Shown in pieces: positions 34,461 to 44,289 of a stretch of DNA of 64,000 nucleotides. Every line of letters begins with the position of its first letter. Position 1 is the first letter of the stretch. The DNA comes from Madurella fahalii (lineage: Eukaryota > Ascomycota > Sordariomycetes > Sordariales). Under the pieces are notes generated by a model, which did not search any database, was not told the origin of the DNA, and saw only the letters and a program-made list of their open reading frames with translations. Where the stretch lies: the NCBI GenBank assembly GCA_029876055.1, contig CM056877.1:682001-746000 (forward strand), read 5' to 3'. The translations under genes were made by a program, and so were the position numbers.

Positions 34461-35129
34461 TACAACAGACCAGGTAGTCAGCAGACTGAACTACAGAAGT
34501 ATAAAACAAACGGCAGAGAAGTACAGAAGGTATAAGTAAAGGATAGAAAGATAAGGGAGTAAGAAGGGCGTAACTTATAAGCGTAGAACTGTAAGGAAAA
34601 AAGAGGGGAAAGGAACAGGAGAAGAAAAGCCCTCTTTATATCTAGAACTGGGAGAGGCCCTACTTTTCCTAAAAATAAAGTCAAAGATTAGTATAAAGGA
34701 AGTTCGAGATAGTTAAATCGAGACGGCTGTAATTAGTAAGGGTAGAGCTACTACTATACTACGACTATATAACCTGAATATAATTACCTTATACTACCAA
34801 CTCTAACTTCTCTTTCTTAGTAAAACCTCTCTCTCCCCTACTTCTAAGTCATTGAGGCTATATATATACTATTGTTGAGACTAAGGGAAGGCAATAATAC
34901 GTAGCTAAATAATCGCTATACTATATAACGCAATAACCCCGACACTTCCGTACTTACAACCTACAGCGTCTATATAATAACAAGCTCCGGCAGCTGTACA
35001 GTAGATGGTCAAAAAAACGCCCAACTCCGCACTTGGCACCCAAATTCCAAACTTCGCCCAGATAACCAACAACTTCAAGATGGCTGTTGTTTCCACCTCC
35101 CCCATTAAAAAGCTAAATATAAGCATACT

Positions 35130-36424
35130 ATGCCTAGAAAACGTAATAGAATCGTTGCCCAGTACGAATCTGGAATTACCGCCTGTGACGTGGATCTCTG
35201 GGAGGGGTTACTGAATCGTATGTGCGGGGCGTTGTCAAACACTTCAAATTCCAGGACTATGGGGTATCTCGACTTGGCTGTAGCTGACTATTTAAGCTAG
35301 GAGAGTGGGATCGACGACGCATATTGCGTGAGGTAGCCAAAAATCCCTTTATTCAAGTCGAAACCTTATGTCGTACTACCTGCCCTCACGTTAGCCGTTA
35401 TACTCTATCAAGATACCTTAAATCTCAAGGAATCTCCTATTCTTTGGCCACTATACGCTTATATCTGTCAGAAAACCACGTCTACGGGAGAAAGGATAAG
35501 CGAAAGTCATTTTGGCACTGGATTCTCTTTACCAACGAGTTGATAATTGAACGTGGAATAGGTGAAGAAGGTACTGTGTTTTTAGACCTAGGGGTAAGAT
35601 CTAACCTCTATCTTTAAAATATAATTTCTTGCTTAATATCTAACGGATTTACGTACTTCTAGGTTCCCTTACGATTGACCCTATCTACGTACAAGCCCGT
35701 ATTAAGAGAAACCGCCGTTCGTAGATGTTCTGGGGTGCAATTTGCTTTGGAATAATAAGTGAGCTTGTCCCTTGTTATGGGGACCTTGATTCGAAAAGAG
35801 GAGGCGTTACGGCCAAGGTCTATAAGGAAATCCTGGAAGAAGAGCTCCTTAAGCTTATGGAGCCCCCGATTATCTTGATGCAAGACAACGTATCTATCTA
35901 TACATCACGGTTACTCAAAGACTGGCTTCGAGAGATGAGGTTCGAGGTCCTGGACTGGCTACCTTACTCCCCTGATCTCAACCCTATCGAAAATCTATGG
36001 TATATCCTGAAACTGAGGATAGTTGAGAGATATCCTGATCTGGGCCTGTTTGTCAGGTGCAGGAGGGTGTCAGGTGCAGGCGGGGCACTGCCAGGGTCAG
36101 GGGCCTATAAATTACCGGCTTCGCCGGAAGTTTTGGAACGTTCAGAGTTCAACACTGTCACCTACCACCTCCTTAGAAGCGATAGCTGCGCAGACGCCGC
36201 TCCTTCAATGCGAATCATCCTTTCACTCCCCTTTTCTCACAGCAATCCCAATTTTCGATCTGACACTGTTGCCAAAGAACGAGGAAAGTCTTCGGAAGCT
36301 CTGTGAGGCAGTAATAGCAGTATGGTTAGATATTGGGCAACAGTTGGTAGACGACTTAATAGATTCGATGCCGAACCGGGTTTAGGCAGTCTACGACGTA
36401 AAAGGTTGGTATACTAAATACTGA
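35130..36424 (+). pseudogene. Tc1-type transposase, interrupted by a solo LTR
   Basis: Starts MPRKRNRIVAQYESGITACD, an HTH typical of Tc1 transposases. The catalytic region keeps MFWGAICFGIISELVP, ILMQDNVSIYTS (D) and the family hallmark YSPDLNPIENLWYILK. The frame is broken by several shifts and stops in 35,280-35,700 and by the solo LTR at 36,051-36,265. Across that insertion the protein rejoins as ERYPDLGLLPKNEES. It ends GWYTKY and TGA 36422-36424. Confidence 0.82.
36051..36265 (+). repeat. Solo LTR, 215 bp, TGTCAG...CTGACA, TSD CTGTT
   Basis: Perfect 5-bp duplication CTGTT on both sides (36046-36050, 36266-36270) and inverted termini. It contains TATAAA at 36106-36111. Much more GC-rich than the surrounding DNA and free of RIP-like TAG bias. 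No matching internal region or second LTR in the window, so it is a recombination product. Confidence 0.88.
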
Positions 36425-36805
36425 TAGGATCATTGTATATTCCTGGCTTCTAGCTTTCAATTGAACTAAGTTGCACTGATTTTGGCTTAGATTTGCGTTT
36501 GCAATAAAGTGTTACATTAGGAGTGTATACTGTGTTATCCGACTTAAATGCGGGGTTGGGCGTTTTTTTGGCTACCTACTGTAAGTGCCTGCATAGCGAG
36601 GAAGGTAAGGAAGGAGAGACGATACGGCGGTAACTCGAGGACCGCGAGAAAGTACTATAGGCGGTATCCCAATATCCAGTACCTCGAACACTATATGGGG
36701 CAGACAGGTACGTAGCTAGTATATATAAGACCCGTAGGTAAGATTGTCGACAACACCATCTACGAACGAGTATATAGCCCGGATAGCTTCTGAGAGCAGG
36801 AGCCT

Positions 36806-36818
36806 GGAAGGAGGGAGG
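36806..36818 (+). other. Polypurine tract of Gypsy copy A
   Basis: GGAAGGAGGGAGG lies three bases before the 3' LTR, where the plus-strand primer of a retroelement is expected. Confidence 0.6.
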
Positions 36819-36821
36819 CTC

Positions 36822-37182
36822 TATAAGGACTGGCTGGGTAAGGTCGGTATGGGCGCAGGACGGAAGCCCTGAAGCCGCAGCGCCGGCGGGGTCACAAAAA
36901 GCAACAACAACGCTAGGCCAGAAGGGCATGGATATCGTATCAGAGGAGCGTCGAAGGAGCGTATAAGCAAGGACGATGACAGGGCAGCGAGCGGGGTAAG
37001 TAAGCCCAGACGCTGTCATTACAGGGTATAAAGAGGGGGGTGGAAGACAGGACTTAGGAGAGAGACAGAGTTCAATGAAATCACTATGCTACCCCTAACG
37101 AGCACTCTGCTCCTACGTTACGCGTGCACTGCTCGTATCCAGACACTCTGGTCCTACTACCCTTGGGTCCTTGACCCTCACA
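36822..37182 (+). repeat. 3' LTR of Gypsy copy A
   Basis: Same length as the 5' LTR (361 bp). Its first bases are mutated (TATAAGGACT for TGTGAGGACC) while the end CCTCACA is intact. TATAAA at 37027-37032 is followed 40 nt later by AGAGTTCAATG. Confidence 0.92.
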
Positions 37183-37187
37183 ACTTC

Positions 37188-38441
37188 CTAGTACACTATC
37201 CCGACCTAAATGCCCGGCGCTCGTATATAATAGATCAAGTTCGAAAGGACGTATTGGACTTCAATATATTAGAATGATAGTTCGAGCTGTTTCGGACTAT
37301 ATTATTGAAGTACTCAATTACTAACGACGATATTTATAATATAGATAAGAAAGGTTATATAAAGGGTATTAGGGATAATAGTCAGGTTATTATACCTTGC
37401 TAGGAACTTAAAGCCTTTTCTACCTAGCCCGGAAACTACAACTAGATCTTGATCATCGAATATATCTCATCTACCAGCTTCCTTCTACTATACTTCGTTA
37501 TTTTCGAAGGAAAACAGATATAATATATATAGATTTCTAATACTATTAATAGTAGCTATATTATTACTATTAGTCTTAAAGGCTAGACTAGTAGAAATAT
37601 TGCTTTATATTAGCTAAAGTACTTTAATAGTTATACCACCCCTTAAACTATTGGTAAATACTAACTTTTAATCTTCGACAGCTACGACAGCTACTACAGC
37701 TATATCTCGCTGCTATTTATATAGTTCTACGTCGATTACGATATCGTCCCTCTTTACTTACTATCTTATTCGATATACAAACTTCAGCCATTTAATATAG
37801 GTTACTTCAGCCTATTGCAAAATGTATATTACTAGCTTATTAGTCAGTTAGCACTCTTTAGCTCTATTACTATTACGAACTACCAATTCCTTATTCTCTA
37901 TCAACAAGTGCATTAAGATATTCGTAAGAACATTTCTAGTACCTAGCAATGTACTAGGTTAATACCATTCGATCCCAATAAGTACTTATATACTACAGAC
38001 CGAAGACCTGACCCTTCCAGTCAATTGGAACCTTACAGACAACCCAGGGTACTACGCCTATAGGAAGATTTACTATAGTAAGGGTTAATAACTTAGTAAA
38101 GGAGTTTGTTCTTATATATACCAGTCCATTGAAAAAGGAATCAATGCTCTTAAAGGAATTAATACTCTTATATTGTAGGCAGATAACATTACATTAACAA
38201 CTGTTAACTACAAGCTTGTTATAAAGAGGAAGGAGGGAAGGAAAGATAACTCGATGGCATATTGGCGAGACGTATATACTAACTAACAGTTAAAGGTCTT
38301 CAATAGTTAGTTAGGGAACAGAAGGAAAGGGAGGATAAAGAAGCCCGTATTAAGGCGAAGAAGGCTGCGTTACAAGGCGTCATCAGCTTTGCTAAGCTTG
38401 TATATAAGGAGTTAAGGATAGAACCTAATATATTCGACTGA
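37188..38441 (+). pseudogene. T3 transposase body, RIP-mutated
   Basis: The recognisable order of a pogo/Fot DDE domain survives in mutated form: DDIYNIDKKGYIKGI, then LLIFDSYDSYYS (from LLxxDGHxSH), then LQPFNIGYFSLLQNVYY (from LQPLDxGxFxPLKxxY). Catalytic Asp in the last motif reads Asn and many TAG/TAA codons interrupt. The C-terminus is basic (AKKAALQGVISFAKLVYKEL) and ends at TGA 38439-38441. There is no zinc knuckle, unlike the 17-mer pogo family. The N-terminal part lies left of the nested retroelement from 28,804. Confidence 0.7.
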
Positions 38442-38603
38442 CTGGGCGGATTGTAGGACGGATTTTCAGCTATATCTACTGTATAGTAATATCTAATTTT
38501 CCTAGTATGCTGTCTGTAATAGTGAGCTTGGTGGTATTGCTGAATGAGCTGAAATTGGCTGGTACGTTGGCTAGGGTGATACAGCCATATATGGATTACA
38601 TTA

Positions 38604-39559
38604 GATATATATCTATAACATTTCACTGGTATTATAATACAAAAGATGATTTTGTGACGGGCTGAGCTCGGTGTAGGCCTCGGTAACTCTCGGCCTGCTC
38701 CCTGGAGCATGGACTACCGAACCTCGGAATAAAGCTATTCCTAGAACGTGTCTATAGTGCACTCAGACTACCGTATTTGCCTTAAATGAGAGGGCCTATA
38801 TGTCTCTAAAATCTTCTATTCTTCTTTATTTAAGTTCAGTATACTTGTAGAGTTGTTACTAGATAGTTGTAATATACTCCTAGGACTGTTATATTATACT
38901 GAACTTCCCTTCTTTTAGAAGTATTAGATACTAAATATATAGGTCTGGTTAGTGGAGGTGGTATACCTAAGTTGTATATTATAGTAGTGAAAAATCTCGA
39001 TAGAGTTCGAGTAGGTAGCGACAACCTTATTATATAGGTCCGAGTAGCTACAGCGGTTCTATAAGATACTGGTAATTTCAATTGGTTAAGTGAAGAGTGA
39101 GATTATAGTATTATTAGTCGTATAAGCTACTATATATCTGTAAGATACTAGCCCCTAGGACTAGTTGAGCTATATATCGGTAAAAGAATCCTACTTCTAA
39201 TAATAGTTAATTGGGATAGAGACCTTAATCGAAGAGAGCTAAATAGTCTAGACTACTAGAAGTAACTATCGAGTAAGATCTTAGTCTTCGTCATTAAATA
39301 AGTACCCCGATAGTCAGAATACCTACCGAGTTATGGAAGGAAACTCTCTAGCTACTATAGCTAATGAATTAATTAGTAGAATAGCTTGCCTCTATCCAAG
39401 TAGAGTAAGTATAAGAGAGAGGGTAATTTGCCTATAGTTAACAGAAATTCGAATAGAGTAGGCAAATAAATAAGAAGCTAATTGTATATATATTCAAGTT
39501 TTATTAAAGAAGTTTGTATCCTTATAGTATAATTCTCCGACCGTAATACCTACTATTAT
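38604..39559. other. Decayed AT-rich sequence, unclassified
   Basis: An 80-bp GC-richer patch starting TGTGACGGGCTGAGC (about 38,654) could be an LTR edge, but no second copy is in the window. The rest is RIP-like DNA with scattered stops; no family recognised. Confidence 0.4.
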
Positions 39560-39599
39560 TACCCTAATCTTAGTAAGTATATTAGTATCTATACCGCTA

Positions 39600-40680
39600 T
39601 CCTAGCCTAACGAGACTATAGAGGTTATTTAGAAGAAGAAGGTAATCCTTCTAGATCCCCTGTACTTCGATAGGAACTGGAAGAGGTTCCGTCTATAGGA
39701 ACTTGAGATAAGGAATAAACTTCAGTCAATAGATTGATAATTCGTCCTATTACCGACTGATTTATATATATTAATATATAGCTAAAGGAAATACTACAGG
39801 TAATAGCTACTACCTATATCGAGAAAGGTAGTCTAAGTAGTATATTCGACTCTAAAGATCGTCTTAAATATCTGGTTATTTACTAGAGATTCTAATACGG
39901 AATAAAGAGCTTTTAATAGATCAGGATCGATATCCTAGGATAAGAGAGAAAGTTCTATTTCCTTCCTCCTATAATTTAAAAAGGAATTGGTTAATAATAA
40001 TATATAGACTAGAGTAATATAGTAAAGATTAACTACCTTAAAAAGATAATAAATTCCGATCTATATACCTAATTTACTAGGTAGTTTAACCTAATAAAGG
40101 AGTATCTAAACTTTATTAATACTCTCTAAGACCTAGGTACGAACCTTAATAACTTATACTTCTATACTAAAAGGAAGAAGCTGAAGCTGGAATCACGACC
40201 TCTATCCTCTAACTATAAGTCTCCGAAACTAAAGGTATAACTAGTAACTATAATATCAGTAGAGGACGAAATAGATTAAGAGCTAACTAGGATTAGCCAG
40301 ATAATTTAGTAGGCAAATAAGGAGTTAAAAGGAAAATTTATAAAGTAGGTTAACTAGATAGAGATCGATAGGTATTAGGGAGAAGATTATTGTCTGAGGT
40401 ATAGTAGAATAGGTTATCGAATAGACTAATACCCTTTATTACCTATAAGGTGTCTACTTCCGCCTACGAAGGCTAGAGTTAAGAAGTTAGAATTAGTTCT
40501 AAAGATAGAGGTCGAAGAAGAGGATAAGGTAATAAATTTAATATTATCTGACTCCCAACTCCCAGCCCAGCTCCCAGCCCAGCTCCCAGCCTAGCTCCCA
40601 GCCTAGCTCCCAGCCCAGATCCCAACTCAACCTCCAACCTACTGAAACCCAGCAGCAGGATACTTCTATTGAACCTACAC
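39600..40680 (+). pseudogene. LINE ORF1 (gag-like), RIP-mutated
   Basis: Readable stretches such as LLDPLYFDRNWKRFRL are interrupted by TAG/TAA. Near 40,390 the string DYCLRYSRIGYRID occupies the place of a CCHC knuckle (Cys and His changed to Tyr). The C-terminal LPAQ repeats run to just before ORF2. The assignment to the LINE rather than to a Gypsy gag rests on this position. Confidence 0.5.
40559..40618 (+). repeat. 12-bp minisatellite coding LPAQ
   Basis: Five tandem units of CTCCCAGCCCAG with a degenerate sixth. Two units carry TAG for CAG. It sits at the end of ORF1. Confidence 0.88.
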
Positions 40681-40684
40681 TTTG

Positions 40685-43600
40685 ATGGGGTTTACAATAC
40701 TGCTGTGGAATACTGGAGAAAACAAATTAGCCCTGGAAATACTTTTGGAGGAAGCTAAGTTCGATCTCCTAGCTATCCAGGAGCCGTGGATCAACAACTT
40801 TACTAAGTCTACTTACTGCCTACGAAGTAGCCGATACCATTTGGTCTTTGAACTAGAAGGTAGCAGCTATCTTCGTCTACAAGAGGATCGATATCAGCTA
40901 GTGGGAATACGAGTCATCAAAGTACTGGTGCCGGGTATATTTTTCAGGAGGGGAGCTAGGGGATGGGGTGGCCTCGAGGTCTGGTCGGTATACAACCCCC
41001 CTTCAGTTAAGACGATACCTAGGGAACTGCTAGAAAGGCAAAAACCAGCCTATCCAGTAGTTCTTGAAGGGGATTTCAACCTCCACCACCCCCTATGGGA
41101 TCAGTTCGATCGGTACGACCCAGATTCGGAAGCCCTGCTTCGACTAGTAGCCTCTTGGGGCCTCGACCTTATTACTCCCCGAGGCACCGTTACCCGGACC
41201 CCCCGGGGGAACCAACGGGGTAGACCGTCAACACTTGACCTTGTCTGGGCCTTAGGGAGTATCCAGTACTCCTACTACGGTATCGAGGAAAAAGGGAAAT
41301 CGGATCACTTTCCCCAGGTCTTCGAAATCTACACCCATCGGCCACAACTACACCAACAACAACCACAACCCCCAGGATGGAATTGGAAGAAGATAGATAG
41401 ACAGAGGGTCCAGGCCGAGGCAGCTCTACTACCTTCGATACTAGGCCTAGACGACAGAGGCCCTCTCGGACTACTTAGTCAAGCTCGGACAGTTGAGGGC
41501 CTCGATAGAGCCTTCAATAGGCTTATCGAGGAACTAACGAGGATTGCCGAGGCTAGTACCCTACGGAGGAAGGCCAATATAGGGTTCTAAGCTGCTTGGT
41601 GGTCCCTAGGGGTTCAAAACAAGGTCAAGGAGGCTAGAAAAGCTGAGTGGCTAGCAAAGGAAGTACCAATAGCCTACAACAAAACCCAACTCAACTACAA
41701 GCTCAAGGATCTATCGAAGGCTGTTAGGGAAGCCAGGACAAAGACGTGGAGGACTACTTTGCAGGAAGCCTCCTACGATACGGCCCTACTTTGGAAGCTT
41801 GAACGATGGGCTAGGTGTAAAAGCTTTAAGCCAGCCGAATCCCCTAAGCTCCCAGCCTTCGAAGACTCAGCTAGCCTACTTACTTTATCAACCCATACCC
41901 AGAAGGCCATAGCTCTAGCCGACCGTTTTTCCCTGATCCTCTAGCCGACTTATTAGATATTCAAGATCCGGACTTATCCCAACCGTGGGAGCCGAGATTC
42001 GAAATCAGCCAAACCGTTACCCCTGAGGATATTAGGGAGGTCATAGCTAAAGCCTTACCCTGGAAAGCTCTAGGCAACGACTATCTACTAACAGGTCTAC
42101 TTAAGGCCTGTGGGTGGCCACTCTATAGAGTCTTAGCATTCCTCGCTTAGAGGTGCTTCGAACTAAGGTGGTTCCCATAGAGACTCAAGGAGGCTATTGT
42201 CATAGTCCTTCCGAAGGTCGGGAAGAAGCCATCTGACTACTATACCCTAGGAGGCTATAGGCCAATTTCTTTACTACCTACTGTTGGGAAAGTAATCGAG
42301 GTAGTGGTTACAAAGAGGGTTACCGAGGCGGCTGAAGTTTACGGTCTACTACCCGACGAATAAATGGGAAACCGAGAAAACAGGTTAACGGAACTAGCAA
42401 TCCGACTAGTTGTGGCCCAGGTACGTGAGGCCTGGAGGCAATAAGCTGCAGCCTCCCTACTACAGTTGGATCTCACGGGAGCATTTGATAGGGTCAACTA
42501 TACCCGGCTTCTAACTATACTTCGGGATCAAGGCTTCCCTTAGTGGCTAGTCTACTAGGTAAGAGCCTGGCTTACTAGCCGTAAAGCTACCCTCTTCTTC
42601 GATAGCCAACAGGCCCAACAGTCTGATATTAGGGCAGGGGTCCCACAGGGTTCACCCCTATCCCCTATCCTCTTTATCCTCTATATAACTTCGCTGTATA
42701 AGATACTGAAGGAGAAATACCCTGAAATCGGACTAGTAGGCTTTGTAGACGACACAAATCTCTTAGCTTTTGGGAAGAGCCCGAAGGTCAACTGCCGGCA
42801 ACTAGAAAGAGCTTGGGCTACTTGTGTGCAGTGGGCAAAGGCCTATGGTATGGACTTTAACCTGGCAAAGAGCGAACTGATCCACTTCAACAAAGGCTGA
42901 TCCCACTGGGCCGACCCTCTCCAATTAGCTTGCCCGGCTGAGCAAGGCTATACCGTAATCTACCCTGTGCCCAACGCAAGATTCCTAGGGGTATGGCTTG
43001 ATTGGAGGCTCAACTGGAGGGCTCATGAGTCAAAAGTGGTGGAAAAGTTAAAAACCCAGGATTTTGCTCTATCACGAATAGCAGTAAAGACCTGAGGGCC
43101 AGGTTTGATCAGAGCTAGGGAGGTATACACTAAGTGTATCCGGAGTGCTATAGCCTTTGGAGCTACCAACTACCACCAGCCTACAACAGTCGACGGCCGG
43201 CCCCAGGGCATAGCAGCGAGGTTGATCAAAGCCCAGTCAAGGAGCCTCAGGATAGTAGCCGGGGCTTACAAGGCTACCTCTATCCGGAACCTAGAGACAG
43301 AGAATTGGGTGCCACCGCTAGACCTATATCTCAACAAGAGACTCGCCGACTTCGAAACCTGGCTACAGACCCCCATTCTACAAGCTGGGCAAGGCCGAGA
43401 GGCTCCAAGGCGCCCACCAAGCTCCCTGATCCAAGAGGCTTGCAATAGGCTATATAGGAGATTCCAGAGACGAAGGCGAGGCCGTAGAGCTCCGTTACCA
43501 CAACAGCCGATAATGTCAGAAAAAGCCACCATTACCATCAGCCAGTGGGTAGGCCAAGCCCAGACCCAGAGTCAGGGCCAGGACCAGAATCAGAGTCAGG

Positions 43601-44145
43601 GTTTAGATCAGAGGTTTATAGCCGAAGAGATATTAAATAGGGCTTGGGAAGCACGTTGGAAAAAGGAGGTTAGAAATCGGCCTACTAGATTGGCTGATGA
43701 AGACCCTTCTGAGCTACTTTTCACTAACAAGGCTCTTCGAAAGCACTAGGACCTTACTAAAGCCCAGAGCTCCCTACTAGTACAGGCCCGAACGGGAGCT
43801 ATCGGCCTCCGGGACTTCCTTTTTCAGCAGGGAGTTCCAAACCTCCCTACTCCTTACTGCAGCTGTGGGGAGGGTCGGGAAACAGTGGAGCACCTTATTG
43901 TGTGGTGCCCGATACCACCGAAGCCTAGGACTTGGCCAAGGACAGAAATTCGAACTCACCAGGACCTTAGCCTTGTATTACAGGGCCAGAGCTCCCGGAA
44001 CCTCAGGCTGTTAAGGAGGGTTTTAGGCTGGCTGATGGATTCGGGCCGTTTGATGGAGTACAGCCTAGCTTGACGGCTAGAATTGGAAGCCGAAGAGGCT
44101 GAAGAAGAGGAGGAGGTAGTGGACGGATCTGAAGCCGAAGACTAA
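40685..44145 (+). pseudogene. LINE ORF2: endonuclease-reverse transcriptase, lightly broken
   Basis: Nicks target DNA and copies the element's RNA when intact. The endonuclease keeps LLAIQEPWIN, LEGDFNLHHPLWD and KSDHFP. The first stop is TAA 41588-41590. Reverse transcriptase keeps GGYRPISLLPTVGKVIE, LDLTGAFDRVNY (motif A), GVPQGSPLSPILF (B) and GFVDDTNLLAF (C). The C-terminal part carries a Gln-rich stretch and a zinc-binding string YCSCGEGRETVEHLIVWCP, then an acidic end and TAA 44143-44145. No RNase H domain is obvious. About a dozen isolated stop codons, mostly TAG or TGA from CAG/TGG, and one or two frame changes inactivate it. Placed among I/Tad-like fungal LINEs by layout only. Confidence 0.8.
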
Positions 44146-44289
44146 AAGTCTTCAGGGCCTTGTATAAGGCCTTCCTTTCTTTTGCAACCAACTGGTGTCT
44201 ATTACTGTTGTTTCCTATTACTTGTTGATATAGGTTTTTCATCCGGCTGTTGTGGCACGGTTTTCCTATGTATTTAGCAGTAGAAGGTC

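Larger units (their letters stand above)
34999..36581 (+). mobile_element. Tc1/mariner-type element inserted in Gypsy copy A
   Basis: The inverted ends contain AAAAAAACGCCCAAC on the left (35,011-35,025) and its complement on the right (36,556-36,570). Element limits are CAGTAG...CTACTG, with TA at 34997-34998 and 36582-36583. After removal of a solo LTR (215 bp plus 5 bp) the length is about 1.36 kb. One transposase frame is present. Confidence 0.88.
29153..37182 (+). mobile_element. Ty3/Gypsy chromovirus, copy A, with both LTRs and TSD ACTTC
   Basis: Two 361-bp LTRs (29153-29513 and 36822-37182) with termini of TGTGAGG...CCTCACA type frame the element. The 5-bp duplication ACTTC is at 29148-29152 and 37183-37187. 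Internal order: PBS, gag with mutated zinc knuckle, protease-like region, a deletion of the reverse transcriptase core, RNase H, integrase, chromodomain, then a 3' region that contains a Tc1 element. CAG to TAG changes are everywhere. A related T3 copy keeps the unoccupied target site. Confidence 0.92.
28632..38601 (+). mobile_element. T3, a second pogo-like DNA transposon, split by a nested Gypsy element
   Basis: The ends are inverted repeats starting ACGTAATCCATATACGG on the left (28,632) and its degenerate complement on the right (to 38,601), with TA on each side (28630-28631, 38602-38603). Removing the 8-kb Gypsy insertion (29,153-37,182 plus one 5-bp duplication) leaves about 1.94 kb, a normal pogo size. 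The left part 28,632-29,152 holds an ATG-led frame (28,804). The right part 37,183-38,601 holds the transposase body. A second, rearranged copy at 53.3-57.9 kb confirms the ends and the continuity. Heavily RIP-mutated. Confidence 0.82.
39560..44270 (+). mobile_element. Non-LTR retrotransposon (LINE) with ORF1 and ORF2
   Basis: An ORF1-like region with a mutated CCHC knuckle, a Pro/Gln minisatellite, then ORF2 with apurinic endonuclease and reverse transcriptase. ORF2 is far better preserved than the Gypsy copies. Pieces of related elements occur at 55,757-56,098 and 57,856-58,308 (both minus). Exact 5' and 3' ends and target duplications could not be fixed by eye. Confidence 0.78.

Noticed and set aside
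38654..38730. TGTGACGGGCTGAGC as the start of an LTR
   Set aside because: No matching end, no second copy and no target duplication were found in the window, so it is only noted as a patch.
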